Below, piece by piece: positions 16,212 through 24,691 of a stretch of 30,083 nt of DNA. The first letter of the stretch is position 1. Every line of letters begins with the position of its first letter. The DNA is taken from assembly GCA_017520105.1 (NCBI GenBank), contig JAFWRL010000143.1, forward strand, positions 1-30,083. The letters run 5' to 3'. Source of the DNA: Fibrobacter sp. (GTDB taxonomy: Bacteria > Fibrobacterota > Fibrobacteria > Fibrobacterales > Fibrobacteraceae). Both the position numbers and the translations under genes were made by a program. The notes beneath the pieces were generated by a model that searched no databases, was not told the origin of the DNA, and saw only the letters and a list, made by a program, of their open reading frames with translations.

Positions 16212-17849
16212 ATGACACCAGTAAAAACACTACTCAGCATACTTTCATTGTTCCTCGTCCTCGGCGTGATGGCGATCGCCTATCCCGAAGACGGAATTCA
16301 AATCGGCGACACAACGCTGCGCTATCCGAAGCTATCGGAAGTGTTCGAAAAACAGGCTACCGACTCTGCCGGGAATGTCATCAAGGACGAATCGGTCGAT
16401 CCAGAAGACGCCTTCCGCGAAATGATGGAAGAAACAAAGCAGAAGCAGTTTGCTGCATACTCGGATTCACTCAAGTACTACGAGGACTTCTTTAGGGAAG
16501 GCCGTTCCCGCTTCGACTTGCCGAACGACGACCCCACGTGGTTTGACCGTTTCTTCAAGCATCTCCAGATGTCGAAGCAAGATTCCAGCGTCGTTCACGT
16601 CATTCATTATGGCGACTCGCAGCTCGAAGAAGACCGTATTTCTTCGACTATCCGCGAAGATTTGCAGAAAGAATTTGGCGGACATGGTCCGGGCCTGCTC
16701 CCGGCAGTGGCGCATATTCAATCGATGTCCACAGCACAGTCCAACAGCGGCAACATGCAACGCTACATCATTTTCGGGCACAAAGAAGACCAGGCTTCGC
16801 ACAATCGTTATGGTCTCCTGTTGCAGATAGGCGATCTCAACGGTTCTGCATCTGTTGTTGTCAAGAAGCGCGAGAGCCGCAAAGAATTTTATCCGCATGT
16901 GGGAGACTACTCGACGATTAAGGTTCTCGCCGGCAAGCGAGGAAAACTCAAGCTCACCCTCACTTACGATGTTGCGGTTACCGAACAGGTCGGTGAAAAA
17001 GCGGACGGCACGCCCAAGTTCAAGACGAAAATCAAGAAGGTTACTGCCGAACCGCCAGTTGTAGATAGCCTTACCAAGCTGGTCGTTTATACATGGAAAC
17101 TTCCCGACACGACTTCGAATATCAAGATTTCTATGAGTGGCCGTAACGAAATTTATGCTATTTCGGTCGATGGCGATTACGGTATCGCTGTGGATAACGT
17201 AGCCATGCGCGGTAGCTCCGGCACCATATTCCACAAGGTCGATAACGAGCTCCTTGCCGAATGTTACAAGGCAATGAACGTCAAGCTCATCATGATGGAA
17301 TACGGCGGAAACATGGTGCCGAACATGTCGGCAAAGACTATTGATTGGAGCCGGAAACTCATCACCAGACAAGTTCACGCAATCCAGAAAGCAAACCCCG
17401 ATGCGGACATTCTCTTTATCGGCCCGGCCCACATGGAAAAACAGATTGGCGGCAGATGGCAGACGTATTCGGGCCTTTCCATGACCATCAAGATGCTTCG
17501 CGAAGTCGCACTTGAAAACGGGCTCGCTTACTGGGACATGACCCGCGTGATGGGTGGCGAAGGCTCCATGTCGAAATGGGTCAAAAGGAATCCTCCGCTA
17601 GGCTTTACAGACCATATCCACTTTACACGCCGTGGAGCAGCCAACATGGGCGACTTGTTCTGCTCGTCTCTCCACATGTATTACGATTACTTCCAGTTCC
17701 GCAATCGGCATAAACTAAACGATTCGAAAATCAAGGATATCCGCAAAATTTCAAACAAGAAAAAAGCAACTGCTGATACAACCAAAGTAATCGACTTGAA
17801 CGCAGAAAAGGCAAAGGTTAAATCCCCAAAAGCCGGAGGAGGCGTATAA
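16212..17849 (+). CDS. SGNH hydrolase-like protein, first of O-acetylation operon
   Basis: A 545-residue exported protein: hydrophobic signal or anchor at 4-23, a charged helical region (about 40-100), then an SGNH-type fold. Block I is YGDSQLEEDR with Ser136; the block III-like Asn is in EYGGNMVPN (Asn367); block V is DHIHF with Asp467 and His470. A long beta-rich insert (about 200-335) separates blocks I and III. The C-terminus is basic and low-complexity. With the MBOAT gene downstream, the expected job is periplasmic transfer or removal of acetyl groups on a secreted or surface glycan, as in alginate or peptidoglycan O-acetylation; the glycan is unknown. The next gene begins right after the stop codon, so they are translationally coupled. 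The start has no Shine-Dalgarno and lies 12 bases after a repeat hairpin. An alternative reading as a free esterase cannot be excluded. Confidence 0.85.
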   Translation: MTPVKTLLSILSLFLVLGVMAIAYPEDGIQIGDTTLRYPKLSEVFEKQATDSAGNVIKDESVDPEDAFREMMEETKQKQFAAYSDSLKYYEDFFREGRSRFDLPNDDPTWFDRFFKHLQMSKQDSSVVHVIHYGDSQLEEDRISSTIREDLQKEFGGHGPGLLPAVAHIQSMSTAQSNSGNMQRYIIFGHKEDQASHNRYGLLLQIGDLNGSASVVVKKRESRKEFYPHVGDYSTIKVLAGKRGKLKLTLTYDVAVTEQVGEKADGTPKFKTKIKKVTAEPPVVDSLTKLVVYTWKLPDTTSNIKISMSGRNEIYAISVDGDYGIAVDNVAMRGSSGTIFHKVDNELLAECYKAMNVKLIMMEYGGNMVPNMSAKTIDWSRKLITRQVHAIQKANPDADILFIGPAHMEKQIGGRWQTYSGLSMTIKMLREVALENGLAYWDMTRVMGGEGSMSKWVKRNPPLGFTDHIHFTRRGAANMGDLFCSSLHMYYDYFQFRNRHKLNDSKIKDIRKISNKKKATADTTKVIDLNAEKAKVKSPKAGGGV

Positions 17850-19445
17850 GTGAGAAAAAAGCTTGCTGTCATTGCAGCCATTCTCGGATTTTTGAGTCTA
17901 AGTGTTTCGGCCAAAGACTTGGTCATCACTCCAGGCTACTATGATGTTGATTTTTCGAAATATGATTTTATCGATACGTCCTTGAACACAATCCAGTTTC
18001 CTCAGGGCAATGCGAGTTTCGAGCCATTCTTTAAAAAACTCGACACGCTTGTTTTCGAGAACAGGGGCAAGGTAAGAATCCTTCACATCGGAGGATCGCA
18101 CTTGCAGGCTGATGTTATTTCTGGACGCATTCGCGAGCACATGATCAAGGAATATCCGGGCGCTTCGGCAGGTCGCGGTTTTGTATTCCCGTATTCGGCC
18201 GCAAGGACAAATACGCCTGCAAGCTACGCCAGCTATTACAAGGGCATCTGGGATAAAAGCAAGAATGTGCAGAAAGAAATCACGAAGCCGTTAGGCCTCC
18301 TCGGCATTGCCATCAGCACTAGCGACCCGCGTGCCGAAATTACGCTTCTTCTGGACAAATACAACAGTGAACCCATTTGGGGCGAGACAAGTTTCAGACT
18401 TTTTGGATTCAGCGATAGCAACAACGTTACACCGGTTCTCCGCATAGATTCGATGGACGTATTCGGGACGCTCGATTCGGCAAGCCAGAGCTACGTGTTT
18501 ACGAGCCCTCGCCCGATTGACACGATTCAAATCGCATTCCGCTGGGCCGATACAACGAAACAAGCCGAAGTAGCGGCGTTCATTACGGACTCGCTCTTCA
18601 AGGATTCCGTGGCAAGGGCCGATTCCCTCGCCCGCGTGGCGGATTCGTTACGCCGCGATTCTCTTGGTCTCCTGCCGTCTGCAAGTTCCCGCACAGCAGA
18701 ACTAGCCGCAGATTCCATGTTCCAAGGCGACTGCGAAGACGTTCTCGATACTAACTGCCTCAACCGTGATGAAGATTTGCAAGGAGCCAAAAGAGATTCC
18801 TCAGCCGTCGATACGGTTCCGCCTCGTCCGCGCTTTACACTTACGGGCATTCTTGCCGAGAATAACGCACCAGGCATCACATATTCGAACGTCGGCATCA
18901 ACGGTGCCAAAGTCGCAAACTATTTCGAAGAAACCTGTCCGCTGTTCGAAAAGGAAATGTCTTACTACAGGCCAGACCTCGTGATTTTCGCTATCGGCAT
19001 CAACGACGCGAATGTCGAAGTCTTTAACGACAGGCAGTTCCGCGACGAATACGACATGCTTATCAAGCGGATTCTCAAGGTCAGCCCCAAGACGGCATTC
19101 ATTTTCGAGACGAACAACGACTCCTACCGCAAGGTACGCAAGAAAAAGTACGTGCAGCACCCCAACGGCGAAGTCGCACGCAAGGCTTTCTTTATGCTGG
19201 CGGATAAGTACAAGGCCGGAGTTTGGGACAAGTTCTCCATCATGGGTGGGCTTGGTTCGATGGCCAAGTGGGAAAAGGCCGACTTGGCAAAGAAAGACAA
19301 GGTGCATTTCAAAACTGCCGGCTATCAGCTGCTTGGCGATATGTTCTACAAAGCGTTAATGCAAGCTTACTTTGACCACATTGCAGACCTCCCCGCTGAA
19401 GAGCCTACACAAGCTCCGCAGGCAATCCAAGCAAAAAAACAATAA
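17850..19445 (+). CDS. second SGNH hydrolase-like protein of O-acetylation operon
   Basis: A 531-residue exported protein starting with GTG directly after the previous stop; GGAGGAGG inside the end of the previous gene is its Shine-Dalgarno. The signal peptide ends SVSA (about residue 21). Block I reads HIGGSHLQAD, with Ser83 where the first Gly replaces the usual motif's GDS (GGS). Block III is GINDAN (Asn385). Block V is DKVHF (Asp483, His486). It shares MGG-x-GSM-x-KW with the first SGNH protein, so the two are likely paralogues. A central polar insert (about 245-325) contains DSL repeats such as ARADSLARVADSLRRDSL and is probably disordered or coiled. The pair of related SGNH proteins with one MBOAT suggests division of labour, for example carrier and transferase, by inference. 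Confidence 0.85.
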   Translation: MRKKLAVIAAILGFLSLSVSAKDLVITPGYYDVDFSKYDFIDTSLNTIQFPQGNASFEPFFKKLDTLVFENRGKVRILHIGGSHLQADVISGRIREHMIKEYPGASAGRGFVFPYSAARTNTPASYASYYKGIWDKSKNVQKEITKPLGLLGIAISTSDPRAEITLLLDKYNSEPIWGETSFRLFGFSDSNNVTPVLRIDSMDVFGTLDSASQSYVFTSPRPIDTIQIAFRWADTTKQAEVAAFITDSLFKDSVARADSLARVADSLRRDSLGLLPSASSRTAELAADSMFQGDCEDVLDTNCLNRDEDLQGAKRDSSAVDTVPPRPRFTLTGILAENNAPGITYSNVGINGAKVANYFEETCPLFEKEMSYYRPDLVIFAIGINDANVEVFNDRQFRDEYDMLIKRILKVSPKTAFIFETNNDSYRKVRKKKYVQHPNGEVARKAFFMLADKYKAGVWDKFSIMGGLGSMAKWEKADLAKKDKVHFKTAGYQLLGDMFYKALMQAYFDHIADLPAEEPTQAPQAIQAKKQ

Positions 19446-19465
19446 TTTTACAAGTCCAATAAACC

Positions 19466-21337
19466 ATGCTTGACTATATCATTCCCTACCTGACACGAAC
19501 GTTCGCATTTGACCCGAACTCCCCGCTCCTTTTTACCCAGTTCTATTTCTGGGGATTCTTCGCGGTCGTCTTCGCCATATTCTCGATAGTCCATAGCAAG
19601 CTTCTATTGCGTAACGCGTTCCTCTTCGGAACGAGCTTGTTCTTTTACTACAAGACAAGCGGAAGTTACGTCTGCATCCTCATCTTCTGCGTCATTGCGA
19701 ACTTCTTCATCGGCAAGTGGATTGAAAAGTCAACGGTAAAATGGAAAAAGAAACTGTTGATGATTATCGTCGTCATCATCGACTTGCTGGTACTATGTTA
19801 TTATAAATACTCCTATTTCTTCTTGGACGCGCTTTACGACTTTACCGGCATCGAGCTCCATGTCTATAACTTCTTCGCGGCAGCAAGCAACGAACTGTTC
19901 GGAACGCATTCGCTCGTCGATCAGATTATCCTTCCGGTCGGTATTTCGTTCTTTACCTTCCAGGCGATGAGCTACTGCATCGACATTTACCGCGGCAAAA
20001 TCAAGGCCGTGAGCAACATTCTGAACTTCGGTTTTTACCTTTCGTTTTTCCCGCAGCTCGTGGCGGGCCCGATCGTGCGTGCCGACAAGTTCGTGCCGCA
20101 GCTTTACAAGCCGTATTTCCTCCCCCGTCGCGCATTCGGCATGGCCGTATTCTGGATTCTGAACGGACTTGCAAAGAAGATTATCTTGAGCGACTACCTC
20201 GCAACAAACTTTGTCGATCGCGTTTTCGATACGCCGCTCCTGTTCACTGGCGTCGAAAACCTGATTGCGCTTTTCGCCTACTCGTTGCAGGTCTATGCCG
20301 ACTTCTCGGGATATACGGACATCGCTATCGGCGTTGCCCTCCTCATGGGATTCCGCCTGCCGCAGAACTTCAACAGCCCTTACAAGGCAAAGAGCCCCAC
20401 GGAATTCTGGCGTCGTTGGCACATCAGCCTTTCGAGCTGGTGGCGTGATTACTTGTACATCCCTCTCGGCGGTAACAGAAACGCCACCGTCGGCACATTC
20501 TTCTGGATGGGATTTTTGAGCCTTGTCGCCATACTCCTTTCAGGCAGCATGTGGGTCGGCATCGCACTCGGCGTTTTCTTCCTCTACATCGGCATTGTGG
20601 CCTACTTCAAGCCGGATTCCCGCAAGACGATTACCACGAACATGAACGCCATGGCAACGCAGATTGTCGGCGGTTGGTGGCATGGCGCCAGCTGGAACTT
20701 CATCATTTGGGGCGGCTTGAACGGCTTTGGCCAGGTGTTCAACAAGCTCTGGGTCAAGCGCAGCGCGACAGTCCGTGCCTCGATTGCTCTCGGCCTGTTT
20801 GCGCTGAGCGCAATTCTCTATAAGCATTTCACAATTCCCATATGCGCGATTACCGCCGTCTGGTTCGGCGTTCTCTTCTTCGGCATTTACTCGACCATCA
20901 TTTTCCATCTATTCTTCGAAAAGAAAGCAGAACAATACTCAAAGCAGCTGGACTGGATTAAGACAGCCTGGAACGTCACGCTCACATTCGTGTTCATCAC
21001 GTTTACGCGTCTCTTCTTCCGCGCCGGCTCGAACCTCGACCCAGCCGAAGCAAACGAAGTCGCATGGAACACGGCAAAGAACATGGTGCACCAAATGGGA
21101 ACCGCCTGGCGCGTGGACATGATTTTCCCGATTGCCTGGGAACACATCAACATCATCCTCGTGTTCATCGCGGGTATGCTCATCCACTGGATTCCTAAAC
21201 GAGTCAAGTCCCGCTACCGCATCATCTTTGCGTCGCTGCCGATTCCTCTGATGGTGTTTGCCACCGCATTCATCATCTTTATTATCTACCAGTTCATGAG
21301 CGCAGACAGCTGCCCGTTCATTTACTTCCAGTTCTAG
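19466..21337 (+). CDS. MBOAT-family O-acyltransferase, AlgI/DltB type
   Basis: A 623-residue polytopic membrane protein. It should pass an acyl (probably acetyl) group across the inner membrane to the exported SGNH partners. Conserved parts: LPVGISFFTFQAMSY (156-170), FFPQLVAGPI (194-203), YADFSGYTDIAIG, PTEFWRRWHISLSSWWRDYLY with His319, LGGNRNA, and GGWWHGASWNFIIWGG with the catalytic His406. It is longer than typical AlgI (about 470-520). Between GGNR (335-338) and the WHG block there are some 65 residues including two extra hydrophobic segments, against about 25 in AlgI. It starts 20 bases after the second SGNH gene, without an evident Shine-Dalgarno, and should be the last gene of the operon. 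No clear terminator follows, only repeats. Confidence 0.93.
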   Translation: MLDYIIPYLTRTFAFDPNSPLLFTQFYFWGFFAVVFAIFSIVHSKLLLRNAFLFGTSLFFYYKTSGSYVCILIFCVIANFFIGKWIEKSTVKWKKKLLMIIVVIIDLLVLCYYKYSYFFLDALYDFTGIELHVYNFFAAASNELFGTHSLVDQIILPVGISFFTFQAMSYCIDIYRGKIKAVSNILNFGFYLSFFPQLVAGPIVRADKFVPQLYKPYFLPRRAFGMAVFWILNGLAKKIILSDYLATNFVDRVFDTPLLFTGVENLIALFAYSLQVYADFSGYTDIAIGVALLMGFRLPQNFNSPYKAKSPTEFWRRWHISLSSWWRDYLYIPLGGNRNATVGTFFWMGFLSLVAILLSGSMWVGIALGVFFLYIGIVAYFKPDSRKTITTNMNAMATQIVGGWWHGASWNFIIWGGLNGFGQVFNKLWVKRSATVRASIALGLFALSAILYKHFTIPICAITAVWFGVLFFGIYSTIIFHLFFEKKAEQYSKQLDWIKTAWNVTLTFVFITFTRLFFRAGSNLDPAEANEVAWNTAKNMVHQMGTAWRVDMIFPIAWEHINIILVFIAGMLIHWIPKRVKSRYRIIFASLPIPLMVFATAFIIFIIYQFMSADSCPFIYFQF

Positions 21338-21349
21338 CAGCTTCGCCGC

Positions 21350-21384
21350 AGTAGGCTGTAGGAAGTAAACAGTAGAAAGTGAAC
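21350..21384 (+). repeat. tandem heptamer repeat after the MBOAT gene
   Basis: Five units in phase: AGTAGGC, TGTAGGA, AGTAAAC, AGTAGAA, AGTGAAC. The tract runs directly into the hairpin repeat starting GTCATCC at 21385. Confidence 0.75.
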
Positions 21385-21428
21385 GTCATCCTGTAGGGTT
21401 CGCCCCGAAGGATCCAGTGAAGTTTTAG
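21385..21428 (-). repeat. dispersed hairpin repeat, inverted copy of 7343-7384
   Basis: Read on the minus strand it begins TAAAACTTCACTGGATCC and ends CAGGATGAC, matching 7343-7384 in the flanks while the inner stem differs (GGG-TTCG-CCC-like on the plus strand). Confidence 0.75.
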
Positions 21429-21605
21429 TCGGTAGATTGTTCTATATAATACATTTATCCAAATAGATTCGGAATAATACTCCAGAAACACTTTTTTGAA
21501 CCCCAAAGTTACATTTCTTTACATTCCACTAATTTATTTTAATGATTAGCCATTGGTTATTAATCGTTGGCAATAACAAGACTTTGTCGAAAATCGGGAG
21601 AGCTC
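21429..21605 (+). other. AT-rich leader of the broken lipoprotein gene
   Basis: 177 bases, AT-rich, with TATATAATA at 21442-21450 as a possible -10, two TTACATT copies, and a heptamer-like tract at 21544-21571 (GATTAGC, CATTGGT, TATTAAT, CGTTGGC). GGGAG at 21596-21600 is the Shine-Dalgarno of the next frame. Confidence 0.4.
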
Positions 21606-22159
21606 ATGTTTATCAAAATCAATAAGTTTTTAGCTAAGGTGCTTCTTTCTAGTACAGCGTTTTTGTGGGCAGGGTGCAATAACGATACATCAAGCGCACC
21701 AAAGACACCCCCAATGAGCCAACCTCGTTCTTCGACATAGAGCAGGAGTTAGCCAAATTAAAGAAAAATGATACAGATAAAATGGAATTATTGGGGCAGT
21801 GCACTTCAGCAAGAAACTATTGCGAAACGAAATTTAAAGGCGACTCCTATTATTTTAACGACGGTCAAGAATATATAATGCCAAGACGTTCTGCTAGAGG
21901 GAAAGTAAGTAACAAAATCGACTCTCTTTTAGCCACTCCCCAAAGCGCTTCTTTTTCAGACAAAAAAAGAGAATGCTATGCAACCAATTCCCACCTAGTT
22001 CATTCGGAACCCTGCGAAACATCCGAAGACTCCGTGCGCATAGACAAAGATTACCTACAAGCTCTTATTAATTACGATAGTCTTTATAACGATGCCTACA
22101 TAGATGTTCTCCAGAAAGCCAACGAAAAGGCCGCCGAATGCGAGAAGATTAGTGACTAG
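21606..22159 (+). pseudogene. frameshifted lipoprotein gene, paralogue of the next gene
   Basis: The frame opening at ATG 21606 (with GGGAG five bases upstream) encodes a lipoprotein signal peptide with lipobox LWAGC and then stops at TAG 21738-21740 after 44 residues. The rest of the protein continues in another frame to TAG 22157-22159, including FDIEQ and LLGQC, which match FDIER and LLGQC in the intact paralogue downstream. The break is a run of five Cs at 21708-21712. A sixth C would join the two frames into one 184-residue lipoprotein (ACA CCC CCC AAT GAG). The C-terminal part read alone from ATG 21782 would give 125 residues but lacks a secretion signal. This may be a true mutation, a phase-variable switch in the C run, or an assembly error. 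The function is unknown; conserved cysteines and KAAEC at the end are shared with the paralogue. Confidence 0.85.
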
Positions 22160-22178
22160 TGGTTAGTAGGCTGTGAAC
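22151..22178 (+). repeat. tandem heptamer repeat between the lipoprotein paralogues
   Basis: Units AGTGACT, AGTGGTT, AGTAGGC, TGTGAAC in phase, then GTCATC, the same exit sequence as at 21378-21390. The first unit overlaps the end of the broken gene. Confidence 0.7.
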
Positions 22179-22205
22179 GTCATCTTGGATGGGTGCGTCT
22201 AATAC

Positions 22206-22236
22206 TTGACTTTTCAATTTTTTTAGCTTATATTTA
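22206..22236 (+). promoter_or_regulatory. candidate promoter of the intact lipoprotein gene
   Basis: TTG (22206-22208), 20 bases, then TATATTTA (22229-22236), five bases before the ATG at 22242. The layout matches the mdh promoter candidate and would give an almost leaderless mRNA; there is no Shine-Dalgarno. Confidence 0.4.
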
Positions 22237-22241
22237 TTTTT

Positions 22242-23060
22242 ATGAATATAAAACTGCGTAAGTACTTGGGAAAAGCATTTCTCCTGTGTACATCATTTTT
22301 CTGGTTCAGCTGCGACAATGCGAACAGCGATTTTCCTGTAAGCCCGCCCAACATCGCCGATCAAAATTCATCGTCAAGCGAAGCATTTTCTTCTAGCGAA
22401 CAGCGTTCATCAAGTGCAGAACTATCTTCGTCAAGCGAGGCCCGTTCAAGTTCTAGCGATGCACAGGCAAATTCAAGTGCTTTTAATAGTATTCCTTCAA
22501 GTTCATCTATCAGCGTTGCAAGTTCCTCCAGCGAAAAAGCCCCGATTTCATGCAAGGAACCTATAAGTTCATCGTCCGTCAAAAGGGAACCTCCCCAAAA
22601 AGCATCTTTTGACATTGAGCGAACACTATCCGTCATGAGCCATGACACGACCGGACTTCTTGGACAATGCGTTTCCGCAGAGCAATATTGCGTGGTACAG
22701 TTGCATAGTGATTCCCATGATTTCCATACATACGCAGAAGATAAAATGGAAAGAAATCAAGCAAGACATTTTGTCAATTCAGAACTGGATTCCCTCCTAG
22801 CAAGTCCACACGGAGCAACATTTTCAGAAGAAAAACGAAACTGCATTTCGAATTTAAAATACACACTCTCTCAATGGGAAACGAATGATCTTCTCTACGG
22901 AGTTCCTCCATGGTATAATTGCGAGGGTAAAGAATTAGTCCAAATTGACGAAAACTACATCGAAGCTTTTCTAAAAATTGACAGTCTATTTCGTGTGGAA
23001 CACAAGAAAATTCTCGAAGAAACAAACCAAAAGGCAGCCGAATGCGATGCCATGGAATAA
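22242..23060 (+). CDS. lipoprotein with serine-rich linker, unknown function
   Basis: A 272-residue lipoprotein. The signal peptide ends in the lipobox FWFSC. Residues 40-115 are a serine-rich linker with repeated SSSSE/A units, the usual Fibrobacter spacer that carries a domain away from the membrane. The C-terminal domain (about 120-272) has LLGQCVSAEQYC, an NSELDSLLASPHGATFSEEKRNC block and a helical end with KAAEC. The same blocks occur in the broken gene just upstream, so this is a two-copy family of its own that I cannot name. Six or so conserved cysteines suggest disulfides and an outer surface location. No enzyme motif was seen. The upstream copy has a much shorter linker, showing that the linker expands independently of the domain. 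Confidence 0.8.
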   Translation: MNIKLRKYLGKAFLLCTSFFWFSCDNANSDFPVSPPNIADQNSSSSEAFSSSEQRSSSAELSSSSEARSSSSDAQANSSAFNSIPSSSSISVASSSSEKAPISCKEPISSSSVKREPPQKASFDIERTLSVMSHDTTGLLGQCVSAEQYCVVQLHSDSHDFHTYAEDKMERNQARHFVNSELDSLLASPHGATFSEEKRNCISNLKYTLSQWETNDLLYGVPPWYNCEGKELVQIDENYIEAFLKIDSLFRVEHKKILEETNQKAAECDAME

Positions 23061-23472
23061 AATTTCCATTAGTTTACTTAGTTTATATTAAATAATTTCT
23101 TCTCAAAAATTTTTCAAATAATTTATCTATTTTTTCGTAAGTCCTTGATTATTCGTAAGTTACGAAAAATACAACATCAAGAAAAATATTCCTTTATTCA
23201 AAATAAACACAGCGTTTATTCGTACAAAACCGTGTAAATACTAGCATTTACGCGGGTTCGCATGTAACAAAAGCGAAACATTAGTAAGTTCACCCATCAA
23301 AAAGTCCATCCAGTTTGAACATTTTTTTACACTTACAAAACGCCCAAAATGTTCTCAAAAAAAGCAATTTTCACATATTGATAAATTGTCACAATTAAAT
23401 ATGCTTATATCTAATGACAAAATCCACAAAAATGAGTATAATTAGACCCATATATATAGACCCCCTATTTTT
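23061..23472 (+). other. AT-rich intergenic region with palindromes
   Basis: 412 bases without a convincing gene. It holds two TTCGTAAGT copies 18 bases apart (23134, 23152), the second within a TTCGTAA-G-TTACGAA palindrome (23152-23166); a hairpin CGTGTAAAT-ACTAGC-ATTTACGCG (23231-23254); and a perfect AATTGT-C-ACAATT palindrome (23384-23396), 77 bases before the next start. TATATATAGA just before 23460 may be a -10. Any of these could regulate the M23 gene; none is proven. Confidence 0.45.
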
Positions 23473-24483
23473 ATGAAGCTTAAAACGATACTCATTGCAG
23501 GAATCCTGCCTATCGCCCTCTTCGCGAAAGATGACGACATGACCGGAAAAATTGTTCCTCGCCTAGTTGACTCTAGAAACACGGAATTGAAACAGCCTCT
23601 CGATGGAATTCAGGGCAATGACTTGACTCCAGAAGCCGAGGTGCCATCTGTCGGAAAGTTATACAGCAAAGAAAGCAATTTTTTCAGCAATAAAAAATCA
23701 AAGGCCCGCAAAGCGAAAGTAAGCGCGTCTTCAAAGAGCGACGAAAGCGAAAACCTCGATACCGAAGAAGCCGCCCGCGAATATGCCGAAGCCGAAGCCG
23801 ATATCAAAGCGACTACGGATTCCGCCTCTACGGGAGCACCTGCCAAGTTGCTCATCCTTGATATGACAACGGCTATCATCCCGACGGAAAGCCGCCGCAT
23901 TGCAGGCCATTACGGGCCGCGTAAGCACCGTCGCATGCACCGCGGTGTCGATCTCGGACTCTGCCATGGCGAAGGAAGGACCATCGTCGCCGCTTTTGCA
24001 GGTAAGGTCGTCAAGGTACGCAACCAGGGTCGCCGCAGGGGCTACGGCCGCTACGTCATCCTCGACCACGGGAACGGTCTTACAACGCTTTACGCCCATC
24101 TCGAACGCTGGAAGGTCAATGTCGGCGACGAACTGCAGGCCGGCGATGTCATTGGCATTGGCGGAAACTCCGGCAGATCGTTCGGCGCACACCTGCACTT
24201 CGAAATGCGCTACAATGGCGTCTATATCAATCCTGAAACTGTTTTTGATTTTGAAGAAGGAACTTTCAGGGACATTACTATTACGCTCGATACGGACCAG
24301 CTTGAAAAAGTCGAAACAGCTTTCCAAAAGGAAATTGGCAAGAACAAGTTCTACAAGGTCCGTCGTGGGGATTGCCTTGGCAAGATTGCCCACAAGTACG
24401 GGACGACTATCGAACACATCAAGCGCTTGAACAACCTCAAGTCGAATAGCATTCGTCCGGGACAGGTTCTCCGCTGCTCGTAG
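23473..24483 (+). CDS. exported M23 metallopeptidase with C-terminal LysM
   Basis: A 336-residue envelope protein. Signal peptide 1-18 (ending LFA), then a charged, low-complexity stretch (about 60-120) with many Lys and Glu. The LytM/M23 domain covers about 140-260: His156 and Asp160 in RMHRGVDLG and His242 in HLHFE are the zinc ligands, and His209 in YAHLE and His240 complete the active site. All key residues are present, so it should be an active endopeptidase cutting peptidoglycan cross-links, unlike the degenerate EnvC/NlpD activators. A LysM domain for glycan binding spans about 293-335 (YKVRRGDCLGKIAHKYG ... IRPGQVL). LysM behind rather than in front of the catalytic domain is less usual but known. 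No Shine-Dalgarno precedes the ATG. A strong terminator ends the transcript, so it is monocistronic. Confidence 0.93.
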   Translation: MKLKTILIAGILPIALFAKDDDMTGKIVPRLVDSRNTELKQPLDGIQGNDLTPEAEVPSVGKLYSKESNFFSNKKSKARKAKVSASSKSDESENLDTEEAAREYAEAEADIKATTDSASTGAPAKLLILDMTTAIIPTESRRIAGHYGPRKHRRMHRGVDLGLCHGEGRTIVAAFAGKVVKVRNQGRRRGYGRYVILDHGNGLTTLYAHLERWKVNVGDELQAGDVIGIGGNSGRSFGAHLHFEMRYNGVYINPETVFDFEEGTFRDITITLDTDQLEKVETAFQKEIGKNKFYKVRRGDCLGKIAHKYGTTIEHIKRLNNLKSNSIRPGQVLRCS

Positions 24484-24517
24484 TCTTGTTAAGAACTTTG
24501 AGTCTTGTAAAAAATCC

Positions 24518-24544
24518 AACGTGCGGAAACGCACGTTTTTTTTT
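24518..24544 (+). terminator. Rho-independent terminator of the M23 gene
   Basis: AACGTGCG (24518-24525), GAAA tetraloop, CGCACGTT (24530-24537), continuing into nine Ts. A textbook hairpin with a GNRA loop. Confidence 0.95.
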
Positions 24545-24691
24545 GCGAAAAAACACAGATTAATTACTTTTTTTCGAATGTTTTTACATTTTTTGAAATA
24601 TTGATTCTATCTTTATATTGTCAAAATACAAAGAGGTTTTTGGCACGCACGACGCAACTTCATTTTCGAAGACGCCACACGTGCAATCATT

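Noticed and set aside
21395..21405. GGGTTCGCCCC as part of a tRNA T-arm
   Set aside because: No acceptor or anticodon stem can be drawn around it; it is the loop of a dispersed hairpin repeat.
21782..22159. Independent 125-residue gene starting at ATG 21782
   Set aside because: No Shine-Dalgarno or signal peptide, and homology to the paralogue extends upstream of this ATG (FDIEQ), so it is the 3' part of a frameshifted gene.
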